From NCBI GenBank assembly GCA_026225945.1, contig JAMJFZ010000690.1:752501-816500 (forward strand): a stretch of DNA of 64,000 nucleotides, given 5' to 3'. Origin of the DNA: Cricetomys ansorgei. Its lineage: Eukaryota > Chordata > Mammalia > Rodentia > Nesomyidae. Made by a program: the position numbers and the translations under genes. Numbering within the stretch: the first letter of the stretch is position 1; every line of letters begins with the position of its first letter. Below are positions 26,801 through 41,996 of the stretch, in pieces. The notes beneath the pieces were generated by a model. It worked only from the letters and a program-made list of their open reading frames with translations, was not told the DNA's origin and did not search any database.

Positions 26801-29800
26801 GACAGCCAAAGCTATACGGTAAGACCCTGTCTCAAAACAAACAAACAAAAAATAAAATAAAAAAAGAGGTCACAATGAAATCGTCTCTATATGCACAGGT
26901 TAAGTACTTCTGATAACTTAAACTTTATGTAGACAATGCTCAGAGAGATCCCATTTACAATCCATTCAATATACTGCATTGGAGGGAGTCAGTGTATTAA
27001 CAAAGTGTGGGGGGGGTTCCTCAATGCTCGGCAGGTAGCCACAGATAAACCACTGACAGCTGTTAAATGTGGAAAGCAGACCCAGCCTTCAGCACACGCT
27101 GCAATCACAGGGAGCAAATGGAAACCAGGAAACGTGGCACATGATGAAAGGCTGAACATCTTGGCATCAGAGAATACAAAAGATACAGGCTTCACGTGTC
27201 TCGTGCTTGAAAGAGTCTCAAGAGTAACTGAGGAGAGGCACGTTCACAAAAGACTGCCGACTTCCTACTGCAAAATAAAAAGCTGGCTTCCTTGGCTAGA
27301 AATCAAAGTCAGAGATAAAAGCAATAGGGAGACACCCACAATGCTACAGGGAGCAATTCCCCCCAGGCAACAGAGGCTCCCTGTTTTGGAGCTGAAACCT
27401 CACCTGCCCCCACTCCCCAATCTTCCTGCAGTTGCTCCCAATCCCACACAGGCATTGCTCTACAAACAGAGGAGGAAGCACCAAGCACCCACACCAGAAA
27501 GGGTGTAAATGTACAGTGTAAATGATGTTTGTCCTTATTCCCTCTCTGTAGCTATCCTCCACCACTTCCTTACGTTTGTTTGTTTCTCTTTTTCTGTAGA
27601 TAAGATGCCACTCTGTCACCCACTATAAAACTCTGAAACATACTGTGTATCCTAACTGGTCTCAAACCCAAGGCAATCATTCCAACTCTAAGTGCTGGGA
27701 TTACAGGTGTGTGGAACCACACCTGGCTTTCATGTCCCAGTTTTGAGTAGGCACCATGAGCCTTGGGAAGCAGCTGGCACCTCTCATGGTACAGAAGGTA
27801 CATGATTCCATTTCCCACATACTCAGTAAGAAAACATGCCAGGCAGTAACTGTTCTCAGGGGAAGTGGAACACCACTGATCTGGTAGTCCCAAATTTGAA
27901 TGGATATAGAATCTCAAATTGTTTTGTCACCTAAGTATGATGTAAAGATTTGGAATTTTTGAGCATTTCAGATTTTAGATTTTCAGATTCAAAATTCATA
28001 GAAGTGCATCTATGAAAATATTCAAAAGTTAAAAAGCAAAACTTCCAGCTCCAAGAAAAGGCACATGTCTATGATTCCAGGACCTCAGAAGTAGAGGCAG
28101 GGGCATCAGTAATACAAGGATAACCTTAGCTACAAAGCAAGCTGTAGGGTAGCCTGGGTACATAAGACTCTGTCTCAAACAATGAAGAAAGAAACAAAGG
28201 AAGAAAGTAAATGAAAAAGAAAGAAGAGAGGAGAGAAATGATTCTAGGGGCTGTAGTTTGATGACTAAATGGTTAACCAAACATATATAAAATAAAATAA
28301 ATATAAAATTAAAATACTCTAGGACCAGAGATGGTTCAGCAGGTAAAAACAGCATCTGCTGCCAAGTCTGGTGACCTAGGTTTGATACCCAGGAACCACA
28401 TTATAGAAAGAGAACTACTGCTGCAAGTTGACCTAGGACCTTCACACTCATACTGTGTTGTTACACACACACACCATATACATTTATTCATATACATACA
28501 TATACAAAATAAACAAAAGTGTAATGAAAGTTTTTAAAAAACAAAAGACACCAAAATTGGAAACATTTTGGGCTCAAGTGTTTACTGTTTAACCTGTACC
28601 AATTAAAAACACCCTTACACGAAATGCAAGTCAATCATTTAGTGTTTCTAGTTGGTTCACTGCTAGTGTTACCATCTATTCCCAAAGTTCTGGGAAGCCA
28701 CACACCTTTCCGTGGCACCCTGTGCAGATGTGGCCCGAGCACGCTGGATCTCCTCCTCCAGGCGCCTCCTTTCCTCTTCCAGCCGGGCCACATCTTCTGC
28801 CGACCTCCGCTGCTGAATAATGAGCTGCAGCTCCTGCAACAGGGCCTCCTTTTCTTTGATGAGCTGCAGCCGGTCCCTGTCGGCTTCAGCCATGCCTGGC
28901 CATGACTCATTAGCCAGCTGAGCCAGCTGTTGCTGAATATTCGAGACTCTGAGACAGAAAGAGGGGCAGAGAGAGATAAGAATGAACAGAAAACCTGATA
29001 CGGACACATTTTTTCACCATTGTTGACTCTATAAAATCACTTGGTTAAATAAATGGTGAGATAATTGCACCGACCTTCAACTTAATAGCATCTGGAAATG
29101 AGGGGTCATGAAATCACTGCAATAGTCGTTTGTAATCTCTCCTCCTCTGCGCAGTGAGGTGACAATAATTACATTTTACTTGTGTTAAAAAAACTGACAA
29201 AAAAGGCTAGCAGTCCTTAACATGTCCACACTCCGTGTTTCCTATGTGATGTCATCCAAGAGAGGAAGGAAGCTGCTCGTATCTCCCTTCTCCACCATCA
29301 TCAGTATCTAAGCTGTTCCTCCAAGAGACGCCTCTGCCTTTGTGCCCTTTCACCCAGGGATAAGCACTAACAGACATGAGGAAAATAGCAGGAGGGAAAT
29401 GCACCCATCAGGCATGTTTCTAAGAAGAACAGCTCTGGGGCCCCAGGCTCCACATCTGTTCCTTCCTGCCCTAGAGCCCTTGGTTAGGTGGGATTGAACA
29501 GTGCCTTAAGGAGGGGCAAATACTCAACAAAAGCTGAGTGCTTGAACACTTCCATGGCTCTAAATTTCCAAGTGCTTGGTTGGCAAACAGACTTCATCAC
29601 TTATGCCCTGAAGTGGTATTGAATTCAGATTAAATGAAATAGACATGGCTCATGTTTTGAAAACATACTTAAAAGTGTGAGCAGTATGTTTTAGATAAGG
29701 GTTCTTTTTCTTTAAGAAAAAAACTAGGAATGCCAGACCCAACGTGAACCCAGTGCTGTGGAGTACGAACTTTGGCACGCATGCCTAAAAATGAAATCCA

Positions 29801-32800
29801 AAGACTTCTTTGAGGTGACAGTGATCTGTGAGAACATGTAAGTGTCAGGTACCACACAGCCTAAAGGCAGTGATTATAAAAGTGGAGCCTCAGGACTGGC
29901 GCCTCAGGATCACCTGGGAATGGTTAGAAAGGCAACCATCAGGCCCAAGTCCAGATCTACTGACTCCTACGCCATGAGGTTGGGGTCTTGGCAAGCCCTC
30001 TGGGCACTTCTACTGCTCACTCAAGTTGAACAGCCAGGACTCTCAGAGATTCCTTCTCTGCAACTCTGCCCAGTCTGGAAGGTGCTAACTGACCTTTAGG
30101 GAGTTACATCAGGCACTGACAGGATGTTGTTCTTCACTAAAATGGGAATGGCAGATGCAGGGCAGGAGCATGCATGAGACTGCCTACTTCCTGTGCCCAG
30201 GACACATGGCACTAACAGTGTCTGGCCTCTTGCCTGCTGGGTCCAACTCTCACAATCTTTCTCAAACTGAGCTCCATGTAGATGTCAGCAATTGACTAGA
30301 ATTACAAAATGCATTAAATAAACTGTGTCCCTTTCTGATATAGATATGTGCATGGGGACTCATGAAGAGTAGAGAATTAGACAGAACTCTTTCTCCAGGT
30401 ACAGAATCAACTTGAAATCCATAGTCCCAGAAAGAAAAGGGTCTGCAGGCTAAAGCTTAAATGTATGCCCAGAACTCAAGCCCAGTTCTCTAGGAAGGTA
30501 AAGAAACTACTTGTGCATAAGTAGCTTTATTAGATAAGTTGTTTTCTAACTTAAAACTAATATCCTGAAAATGTGCTGGAAAATTATGCCAAATCATGTC
30601 ACTGAAAAAAGTAATGTCAGAGGAAACTAAACAGGGCTTGTCTAATTAGTGGAAGCAAAATTTATGACAGTAATATATAACTGAGGCCCAAAGAGAGCAC
30701 ACTCTGAGCAGGACCATAAATAATTCAGTGCCAAATGAGACATTATGCCCAGTAAAATTTCTAGAACAAGACTTTAAGCTAAGGCAAAGGTAAATAATAA
30801 ATATAAAAGCCTTGAAGGTCAATGAGAAAATCTGCTGTGTGCTCATAGCAGATTTTTATTTCAGTTTATCTGCTTCTTAGGAAAGTCTATCAAAGCTAAG
30901 CTAAAACTAGCTACATCTGTCACACTTATGATAAAACACATTCTCAAAAGCACTCCTTTTGCATTCTCAGAAGGGGTGTGTGTGTGTGTGTTTTACTGGA
31001 GCCATCTCCTGAACAACATACATGCTAAGTAACTACTCTATCTCTAAGCTATATACCCTGCCCCCAACCAACAGTCTAAATTTCCTATGGTTTAAATACA
31101 GAGATCCACACTCCATTGAGCCTGGCAACTCTATGTTAGCAGTTATCTACAAGGATTTAACTTGCTGAGGATGGCAGAAGATCCAGTTCCAGATAATTCT
31201 ATCTTTTCCAGGAAAATAGCAAGGGATTCACCCTATCTAGAAAAATCAATGAGCTGAAAAACTTAATTATTGGAGAGAGGAGAAGCACAGGGCAATTTTC
31301 AAAGAGCCTGCCCACCTCAAGCATAATGAAACAGTAGAACAGCCAAAGTTAAACCATGTACTGTAACTTTTCATAGCTTACAGAAAAAAAAGTGCTAGGA
31401 AGGGCCAAACTCTCCAGCAGAAACAAGATCCGGATGAGGATGATTTCTTGTAACCCATCTGGAAAAGTTGTTTGGGCCATGCTGAAAACTAGGCAAACAT
31501 TTCCATGCTTAAGCGCATTGCTTTGTTAAGTTCAACTTCACAACAATGAAGATACTTGTGAGCTGCTTTTCAAGTTACCTCAGGATCTAGAATACTAACA
31601 TGTTAGAAAAGGCAGTCTCCTTCTTTGTGACCACACTCTGGATGTGGACTTTTGAGACTCCTTCAGCCATGTCAAATGAGGCACATCTGTCTGTGGTCTG
31701 TCTCTTCTAGAAGCCAAAAGCACTAGAAGAAAGGATTCCCTCAACAACTGACCGCTAGCATAGTTCCCTGGCCTTTTCAGTAGCATGCCTGGTCTGTTGG
31801 GCTAAGGGCCTGGAATAGAGCCACAGGTCGGGAGCATCCTTACTACTGGAGGTTTCCATGAGGAAGTAGATCTCCTGCCTGAGGCAGAACAGGGTCTGTA
31901 CACCTTCTTCTAGATCCATGATAAACAGATGATCCACTGCTCAAAGGCCCATTCCTGGGAGGGTCATCATTCCAATTTTGAGCATTATAGGAAAAGCAAT
32001 TTCCAGAAAGGCTGTTCTTTGAAGTATCATTTCAGTGAAATTAAGTGTTTAAAGAGCAAGACCATGATGAAAGTTTCCAGAAAAACAAAAAAACAACAAA
32101 AACAAAAAAAAACAAAAAAAGAAAAACTTTTCCAAATTCATTTTTAAAGGTCCCTAAAAGCCACATAAAATTGGAAGGGATTTGCTTCCTTATTTTTTTG
32201 TACAAATCAACTATACACTTTATTGGTTCTTCTTTTTGATAGGTAAAACATCTTATGGTCTACATATAATATTTCACAAATGTCTTTAAGAGCTTTAAAG
32301 CATGTTTCCCCATGCCCAGAAAGAGAAAAAAATGAAAGCAAAATCTCACTTTAGGTTTCATATTTCTTATGTGATTTCTAAATTTGGTTCCCTGAGCAGG
32401 TCTAAGACAGGAGTAAAATATGAACTATGATTCACTTCTGTATCTGTCCAAGTTTTTTTTCCCTGTCATAGCCAAGGCATGTTGAACCATGAGTGGAAAC
32501 CTATGTTTAGGCTGCAGAAACTACTTAGATCCTCACAGATCCTGGGGAAACCTTCAACTGTTTGCATTTTTCTAGGAATAATGTAATTTTCATGTTAAAA
32601 TATTTGAAGTACATCAGGAAAAATAAAAAGAAATTATACCTACAATCTTCAATCTTATATAGTTCCTAAAATATTGAAGTTTTCTGGAATAGCAAAACGA
32701 ACTTCAGACACCTGTCATCCCATTTAATGGTGACAAGTTATGACAGATTCTATTGCCATGATGCCAACTTAGAAACTCATGTCTTCAGATTTCAATTCCA

Positions 32801-35800
32801 GGTACAGATCTAGCATCTCATACATTTTCACTTTGTTTTCCTCTTGTGAATGTTTACATTTATGACAGTAAGATCAAAGAAGATCTCAATTGAGATCTAA
32901 GCTGGATACATGACACTGTTTCAGCAGAATGAAAGAATACTGACAGGTCAGTGTGTACTCCACTAACCTCTACCTGGGAAATTCAGGAAGTCTCCATTTA
33001 GAACATACGGTACAAGAATTATCTGTCAATATACTACTGTCCCACTATCTTGCTCCTCTGACCTCTCTAACATTTTCACCCCTTGAGAAGGACAGATCTT
33101 TCGAGAAAAACTTTGTAGAATGAAAAGCAGCAAGTCTTCAATGCCTTATCTTCAACCAAATAGAAAAGATGGAACTACAATGGCAAATATGCATTGAGAA
33201 AAGAAGGGGTAAATCCAAGTGACTAAACAAATTCAACTGTAATCATACTACCACTGAATCCCAACAACCGATGAACACCAGAACCGATCCTGACAGCAAG
33301 ACCGAAGACACAGCAACTAGATGCACCACATGTTTTTTGTTCCTATCTGAACCTAATGTTTCCATGGAAATGGCTACAAATTGTGTTCAGTTCTGGAACA
33401 GTGCTCTTGGGTTAAAAAAATATGGAGCCATCTGCGTCATCAGGATTGCTTCAAGAAGATTTGTTCTTCCAAATTTCAAAAAAAAATTCCAAAAATTTTA
33501 AACCAGTAATGTGAAAATATTTCTCTCGTAAGGTCTGCCCTGGGAATCCAAAGGGTCATTACCAGAGGGAAAGGTAAAAGCAGCCCTCTTGGGACATTTC
33601 ACATGACGCAGAGATGAAATACCAAATAGGTTTCTCTGACAGTGGTAGTTTGGTCAGAGAATTCTCCAGAATTCTCACAATATCACTTAGAATTATAAGT
33701 TCCACTCCAAGAGACTAGCTTTAAATCTGAGTACACACAAAACCCTTCATTGTCTAGAACTATGCATTTTGATAATCTTGTATTTATTTAAAACAACCTC
33801 AATTCTAGACTCTCAAAGAAAGACTTCTTCAAAATGTATAAAAGCATCACCTTCTCCCCCAAACACAACTGTTTCTGCAGTGGATATATATAATGGTTAC
33901 ATTTTATGTGTGGACTTTCCTAGGCTAAGGGATACCCAGATAGCTGGTAAAACACAATGTCTGACAGTATATATGAGGGAATTTCTAGAAATTACTAGCA
34001 TTGGAATCAGAAGACTAAATAAAAAGACTTTTTTTTTTAATCAATATGAGCAAGCATCATCCAGTGAACTGAATGAACTGAAGTACTGGATTTCCTAGTA
34101 CAAACAAAACTAACCACAACAGTGGTAGTTTAAAGCAGCATTACTATTTGACTACAGTTCCACAGGTCAGCAGAGCTATGTTCCTGCTAGAACATCTAGG
34201 AAGGAATACATCTTGTTGCCTCTACCAGTTTATAGCTTGACTCTATTTCCACGCACCATACCTTCTCTCACTCTGACCTTCCTATGCCTTTCTCACAAAG
34301 ATTCTGGGTTGGAAATGAGCCTCCTTAGATCATTTATGAATATCATTTCCCATCTTAAATGAACCTCATTATAACTGCAGAGTCCTGTTTGTCTTTCATT
34401 TCTGAGAAGCTGCTACTGTTCTGCTAAGGTAGAAATGCTGGGGCCTAGATCCTTCTAAGTAGGTACAGTAAATATCTTAACAGGATTCTAGCAACTGTGA
34501 AAGAATACTTTGATGCAAAAGTAATGTTTAAATGTAGTGTCTGCCTACTGAATAATCTTGAATCCTCAACATTTTGCCTAAATGTATTATTTCGACATTT
34601 AAAAGGTGACTTGGTCCGTACTGACATCATTTCTAGAACAAAGAAGTCACTTGCTATGTTTGGTAAATGTCACAGCAACACATAACAATTATGGTCGTAA
34701 GTGTAGCAATACTCTATTTTCTGTGTTTAATACAGCACAGCAAATTCCAGCACCCACACTTGGCAGTTCTACTTTGAAACAGGCATGAAGGAGCAGAGGC
34801 CTGGTCAGAAGAAACAATTGCCCCCACAAGCACCCAAAGCTACCATGAAAGAATGCATGCAAAATTAAGCATATGACCAGGGAGGTAACCAGCACTAGCC
34901 AATGAACTTTGGAAATGCAATGGCAACAACAAGTCCATACTAAAAAGTCCTGGGAGAGCTGGTATGATGCCTTCCAGGAAAGAGTAGAGTAGCTACTGCT
35001 ACAGCAGGAAGTCAGATGATTTGCTTCTCTATTAATGTTACAGTTTCATAAAGCTGATTTTCCAGATCACAATGAATTCTTCTAACCATCAATCTTCTAG
35101 AAAGAAGTCCCTTACTCCGCTCGGTGTTCTGCTCTTTTCCTCCCTAGATATTAAGGCAATATATAATCCATAACTAAATAGAGAGTTTTTAAAGCTATTC
35201 TTTAATCTGGGTCTTGTGGTACATGAGTTTAAGGTCAGCCAGACCAACTCAGGGAGACCCTGAATGAAAATACAAAGTAAAAAGACAGCTGAGATATATA
35301 GCTCAGTGCTAGGCCAGCTACTTAACAAGCATGGTTCTTGGGGTTCTAGACTCAGCATTGCATATAAAAGTAAAATAAAAATTAAAATCTATGTTTCCTG
35401 GTTTTCTGAAACATATTAGATGATTTGGTTTTCAGACTCTTTCTATCAGACACAATAAAGAAAATGTCTCTAAACAGAAGACATGTAAACCATAAAAATA
35501 TTGCAAATACAGAACCTGAGCACCCGAGGAGAAAGGCAATATGCTAAAATCAGAGGCAACATACTGTGCTGTGGAAGGATTTGGCCAGTGTCCTGTGGTG
35601 AAGACTGTAAGGAGGGATGGAGTGAGGAAAGCCAAATCCAAGGCACAAACCCTGATAAATGCCAAGTTTGCAGAAGGCAGGTAAGATATGATACAGGCCA
35701 ACACAAATGATGTCACTTGTCTCCAAAAATGAACCACTATCACCTGCTGACTTATCAGTACTAAACTGCTTTTGATGGTAAGACGGATGACTTTCTGCAT

Positions 35801-38800
35801 CAACCAAAGTGATGAATGTCAATGTATGTGAAAGACAAGATAGTTTTCTTATACTGGCCTGATAATGAAAGTATCTGTAGATCAGAAGTGAGGGAAGACA
35901 GGGATGGAATTCCTAAATACCTGGTATGATAGAGAAAGTTTCAGAAGTCTCTAATGAAGACTTCACATCATCTTAATTTTCAATACTGAGAATATTTCAA
36001 TACTGAGTACTTGATAGTTCACCAAGTATATTAAGAAGATACGAAGAATAAAGGACCTTTTTTTCCTATTTCATCAGAGATTGCTCTTTGGTAAAATGTG
36101 GGCAGTCAGATACTAGACATATGTTCAGGATTTTTCTGTGGAAGAAAGTAAGCAAGCAGAAGGCAAGACTGTAAAAGTGTGCTTCTTACCTCTTTCGGGC
36201 TTCTTCATACTGCCAGTTAAGTCTGACACGGTCTACAAGTCTTGTTTTATCATCAAAGAGAAACTTTCCAGAACACAAGGAACAAAAAAAGAGAGGATAA
36301 TGACTATTAGAAACATGTTTTCAAAGTAGAAAATTAACTTAAACTTATAAAAAAATGAAGAATATTATTCACAATGTATTTTTCGAAGGCTTAGAAGGAA
36401 CACTGGAAGTAATACTCTGCTGCCACCCCTGGCTGGTGAAGGCTGAAAGACAGGCTGGGAAGACCCTTAAAACTGGTAATACTTTTGTTTTTAAAGATAC
36501 ACACACACACAAACACACATATGCAATTCATATTGCAATGATGTAATAGATGAATATATATGTGTACATATATGTGTGTGTGTATATATATGTATATATA
36601 CACATATATATGTGTGTATACATATTCATATATTCATCTATTGCATCATTGCAATATGAATTGCATTTCACTTAACTAGGCAATTATTTACTGTAAGCTG
36701 GCACAAAGGCAAAACATTCACCTCTACTTTGTACTATAGATTCTCCAATTTCTCAGTTAATACAAAATGTGGCCAACTCTCCTTATTTGTGAGTTCCAGG
36801 CTGTAGATTCAGCCAACCATGCATTAAAAATGTAGATAAGTTCACAATGATTGCACTTGTACTGAATATGAGCAAACATTTTACTTCTGTCATTATCCCT
36901 AAACTATGAGTATAATGACTACCTGTATCACATCAGGTATTTAAATCATCTGGAGATGATCTGATGTGTACAGGAGGAAGTATGTAGGGGCTCTGTGCAA
37001 ATAGTGTCCCATCTGACATGTGGGACATAATCATTTGCGGATATTGGTATTCCATGGAGTTTGGGAACCAATTCCACATGGATATAGTGACAAAATTAGA
37101 TGGTCTACTCAGAAATCCCAAAGTCTAAATTAGACAGACTAATTTCCTAAAGAAGGGGCTAGAGAATAGCTTCAAAGACTCTGGGCATCAAGATAAAAGG
37201 AAACAAGGCAAAGTCTAGAAAAGCCTGTACTGGGGAATATCACCTACAAGTTATACTTTAAATTCTCAGAATACTATTAGTACTTAGGCTTAAATATTTT
37301 CATGGTAATTATATTGAAGGTGACAAAATCCACACAAAACAAAAAACTAGTTAAACCAAGATAATAGCTGTAAAGCTGCCAACCCAGGGCCGACCCCAGT
37401 AAACTGCAGGGACTTTTGACATGACAATTTACACCTGGAATGGCAGAATCAGCCACTACTCCTAACCTGACATTTCTAGAATGGCTTACTGAAACCATTA
37501 GAGAGCTTTGATCTTATCTGTTTCTCTCAAACTAATAAAGAGCTGTAAATTCAAAATCAACTTTATATTAGGAAGAAAGAAGTCATCTCTAGAACTCAAC
37601 AAGTCCTGTGTTTGCTTCCTTCCTTCACTTCAAAATCTTTTGGCAAAAATAGCAAGTGTTTCAACTTACAGATACTTCTCTGTGTATTACAGGTGGTGAC
37701 CATGTTCTTTAAATAAAAGAAGACAGTTTTTCAAAGATGTGTAGATATACTTTGATCAATAATGAAAATACAAATTGAAAATACATTATTTCCAGGATAC
37801 ACAAGACATAACAATTCGTAATTTATACTAACCTTACTCCAGAAAGGCACTATTTTTTAAACTTTCAAACTATTATTAATAACTAAAACTCAGACATTCC
37901 CACAAATTGTTTTTTCTCTCTCTCTAAAGCTTTTCTTTATTTAATTGGAAGGCTATTAGACCTTCCACTAATATTTTATCATTACTTAATTCCTCTTAAG
38001 GAAGAGAAGTCCTCCAAACTGCTCTCTATTTTGGTAGCAAATTAGTTTCAAACTTCATCCAATGATATTACAACAGTATGTCTTTGATTATTAACTACCC
38101 ATTTACAAATGATAATTTTCCCAATTTGTTTTTTGTGGCTAATTAATGGGACAAGCTAAAATTGTTCCAAATATCAAAGAAAATCAATTTCCTGACATTC
38201 TTTTAGGAAAACAAGAAATGGCACCAAGGTATAACCCTAAGTGACAGAGCCATAAAGCCTTTGGAAATGACAGCCTAAACCAGAGATCGGCAATCTGATC
38301 CTGGAACCAAGTCCAGTCCACTGCCCGTTTTTTGTTTACTTGGTTTAAGAAATAGTTTTATTGGCACCCAATTATCCCATTATCTCAGGTATCATCCAGG
38401 ATATTTTGTTTTGCATTATAATGACAGCTGGCAAGTCAAGGAAGTGACTACCTAGCTTTCAAAGCCTAGATATTTACTATCTGATCCTTCGCAGAAATCA
38501 TTTGCCAATCCACACTCTAAAATGTCATGGATATCTCAAGAAAGTATTTAAATTTAATGTTCGCAAAGCAGCTATCATTTTTAAAACACATAATCACAAG
38601 ACAATATATATTCTATATCACTGTACCAATTATAGCTAAATGTGAGAGATGGGATTTTCCTTACAAATTTACTGACACAAAAACCAAAATATCTCTGAAG
38701 CAGAAATTAAAAGTTAAATCAAATGTGTGACAACATCACTAAAGCCAGTGTCTCCTCTCTGGGCAAGCTCATGTCATCTCTGCCTTGAGTAAGCATACCT

Positions 38801-41800
38801 CCCCTACAGTGTCAGTCTGAGAGCCAACATCACAAAACTGCTGAGGGACACCTGAGTCACCAAGTGTGCCCGTGTTGTGAGAGAAATCTTGTAGAGTGTC
38901 CGCAATGCAACAGCTATTCTTGAAGCTGTCAGTAAGCTTGGCCAGGCTCTGGAAAAGAATAAGACAAGCTTTGTGAGTGGAGGTGGCATAGTTTCCTTCC
39001 TTTAGAAGCAGTTGTTTCCTTCTGGTTCAAGGAGATCTACAGCCTGTGACTAGAGAGATGCCCCACCCTACTCCCCATTATCATTAGATTTTTACAAAAG
39101 CATCTTTTTCAACGCACACACTTTAAATAAGACTGTTAGTCATTTAAGTAAAGGGAGAAACTGAATCCTTTTGGTAACACAGACATAAAATAGAGAATAG
39201 TTATGGTATCATTGTTACTGCTTTTTTAAGTCTTCATGTTTCTTAAGTAAAAACACATTCCTACTCCAAATGCCTAATTAGCAACTGGGCCTGACAAAGA
39301 TGAATGCCACGTCAAAATTTTTATAGGTAGTGCAGAGATGAAAACATCTCCCAGATCACAGTCTTATAACCTGATTTTTCATCCATTGTGAGACATGGTC
39401 AAAAATAATCCCCTGTGGATGTTAGTATGCCAAAAATTACAGTAAGTACACATTATAGCACATGGGACTCATTTGAGTGGATGTTTGGGAAAATAGGATT
39501 GTTTACTATTTCTTTAGCCTTTGGGACCTATTCATTTTTTTTTTTTTGGCATTGCTGAAAACACCAGAACCAGAATGCACAGTGTAAGAAAATTCAGACA
39601 GTTGTCTCAAAACTGAAACCAAGGCTTTTTGGAATGGGGACAGTCATCTTGAGTTTATATATAAGATGGAAGAAGTCGGGCAGAATTAATACATTTAATT
39701 AAACATGATATGCAAGTGCTCAAAATACACATATGCAGTACTCATGAATTATGTATATAGCAAATGTATAACATAAAAAATAAATGACAGGTAGGCAGGC
39801 AGAGTTTTCAGGAGGCAGCTTTAGCTTTACCTGCATCAGGTCACGCCGCTCCTTCTCGCCTGTACAAATGGCTTTCTTAATTGTACGGAGTTCACTCATT
39901 ATAGCCTGGGCCTCATCCAGTTTATAATTGGTATGAGAGCTTGACATCTTCCGGTCAATCCTGTTTAAAAATAAGAAGTTAGAGTCATTCCACATGAGAT
40001 CAAAACATCCTCCTTAAAAAACAATAAATATTTAAAAGTATCACAGAAAGGTGGGAAACAGTTAAAAGCAGAGTTTGGGCACAAAACAGCAAAGACTCCA
40101 TGAAAACTTCCTTCTTTGTGGCAAATACAAAGACTTGAGAACTGGCTAATGGATGTCTGCTGTTTGCTCCAGGACCAGGAGGAGGCCCCATCCTTCACTA
40201 AGCAGTAGGCCTGAGTAATAGATGAGATTGTATATTCTCTCTCTGGGAGGACAACCAAAGACTTTTCATTTATTCTCAGCATTATCAAGGTAAGTAGTCA
40301 AATATGTTTATTAAATAAACTATGGGTGAGATTTGTATGCAAAAAGAGTATATAGGAAACAACAAGGAGTATGTTTCAATAATATACTTGAACAAAGATT
40401 GGAACCTCTTTTTGTAGTATTGGGGATTGAACCCAGGACCTTACACATGATAGGCAAGCACTCTACTACTGCACTATATCCTCAGCCCGCAAAACTTGGA
40501 AACTTATGCCTTCTCTATTTATTCACTTCATGCTAGTTATCACTTATCACTCTCTTTTCTATCTTCTTGATACTTTAGTCTAAACATCCATCTAGCAAAA
40601 TTCACTTCCTTTCCCCTTCCTCCTTCTCACCCTTTCTCCTCCTTCTGTTTGTTCAGCTACTCAGTCAACCTCTGTTCATATAGGCCTGGATAGACGTAGA
40701 ACACAAAACAGACCCAGACTTGGCTCCACCTGCATAGCAAGCAATCTTGGGAGCATGTCCTCTGTCACATCTCCCATGCCAAAGCCTCAAGCCTGGGAAG
40801 CCCTCGAGGCTAAGGAGACAGATAGAGAAACTGGTCCAGATGTGAAATGAATTCCTCTCTTGGAAAGCAGGTGCCTTACTCTTCAGATTCCAGACCCACC
40901 ATTACACAGGATCCTAGCCTAATAGTTTTCCCATAGGCTATTCTAAGGATCTGGATCATCAGTTGCCAGCCCAAACTGCCTGGTTTTCCACTACACAAAC
41001 CTGGCGTGCTGTAGGTAGGAGTAGAATTCCAGCTTCACCACTCATTAGCTGTGGGAACCTAGGCAAATGATCTGTGTCTTTTGAGCTGCTTCCTTGTGTC
41101 CCAAATTAGAATACTAACAATACTAACCACACAGGATAGGCATAAGATTTAAGGAGATTATGTAAGGAAAGGACTCACCTGGCAGAAGGTCTAGAGAGTA
41201 ATGTTTGTAATTATGATTATTATCAGGATAATAACATTACCTACTCATTGGGAAAAAAGTATTAAGTTACCAACTTTACTATTTCATTATTAATAAGTTC
41301 TTTGTCATATGTTCACAATGCAAAGCAAAGCTCAGCACCAGAGTTGACCTGATCTACTGGCATTCTTGGAACAGTAGGTCAAATTCAGAATCAAGAAACT
41401 GAGTTCTGAATGGAATGGGCAATCTGCATTTCTATGATAGCCATCAACTACTATGGACATTTATGAAGACAGAACCTAAGTTCTTTTACTAAGAGAACAG
41501 ATACAAATATACCATGGGATCCCACATATTGCATGATGACACTTTTAAATCCAATCATAGCCTGACTTCACAGGCACTTTCATAATGGGTCAGTTATACC
41601 CTATGTTCTCAAACATACATTTCTACAAATCAAAATTCTTCAGTTACACATTATTTTAATTGGTTGCACGTATTTTTAACTACAGTGTTCTATGCTAAAA
41701 GTTAAATTACACAAGAATAAACTTAAGTTTGGGCTCCTGGCTCCTTCACAACACATACAAATGATTGAGGCAATTAGCTTTAACTCTATACCACCACAAT

Positions 41801-41942
41801 GATTGTCATGAAATTTAGTAATAAAATATGAAAATATGACCTGTAGAGTGTGGTATACAGGTCAGAAGTCAGGAAGGGGATCAAAGAGGATCACAAATTT
41901 GAGGGCAGCCTGGGTTGTACAGGAAGACCCTGACTTAAAACA

Positions 41943-41996
<54 letters not shown>

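Larger units (their letters stand above)
23667..28705 (-). other. WWC3: WWC3 5.0-kb intron (between exons 6 and 7)
   Basis: Holds three B1/B4-type SINEs, a B3, a degraded B1-like element, a MIR fragment and an ancient hAT fragment. A 573-nt plus-strand open frame at 26936-27508 has no recognisable domain and is treated as chance. Confidence 0.75.
28949..36189 (-). other. WWC3: WWC3 7.2-kb intron (between exons 5 and 6)
   Basis: Contains a MER5-type hAT fragment (29884-30055), an ID-like remnant (31014-31068), an A-rich tract (32081-32127) and an ID element (35290-35390). The segment 32130-35190 is AT-rich with nothing recognisable, and is notably poor in rodent SINEs. Confidence 0.75.
36264..38798 (-). 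other. WWC3: WWC3 2.5-kb intron (between exons 4 and 5)
   Basis: Contains the 146-bp inverted repeat (36521-36666), a Tigger/MER2-like fragment (36770-37105) and one copy of an ancient hAT repeat (38283-38517). 37110-38280 is unremarkable AT-rich sequence. Confidence 0.75.

Noticed and set aside
26936..27508. 190-codon plus-strand ORF
   Set aside because: No recognisable domain, low-complexity Pro-rich end, lies in a WWC3 intron opposite the gene; chance length is plausible. RNA evidence would be needed.
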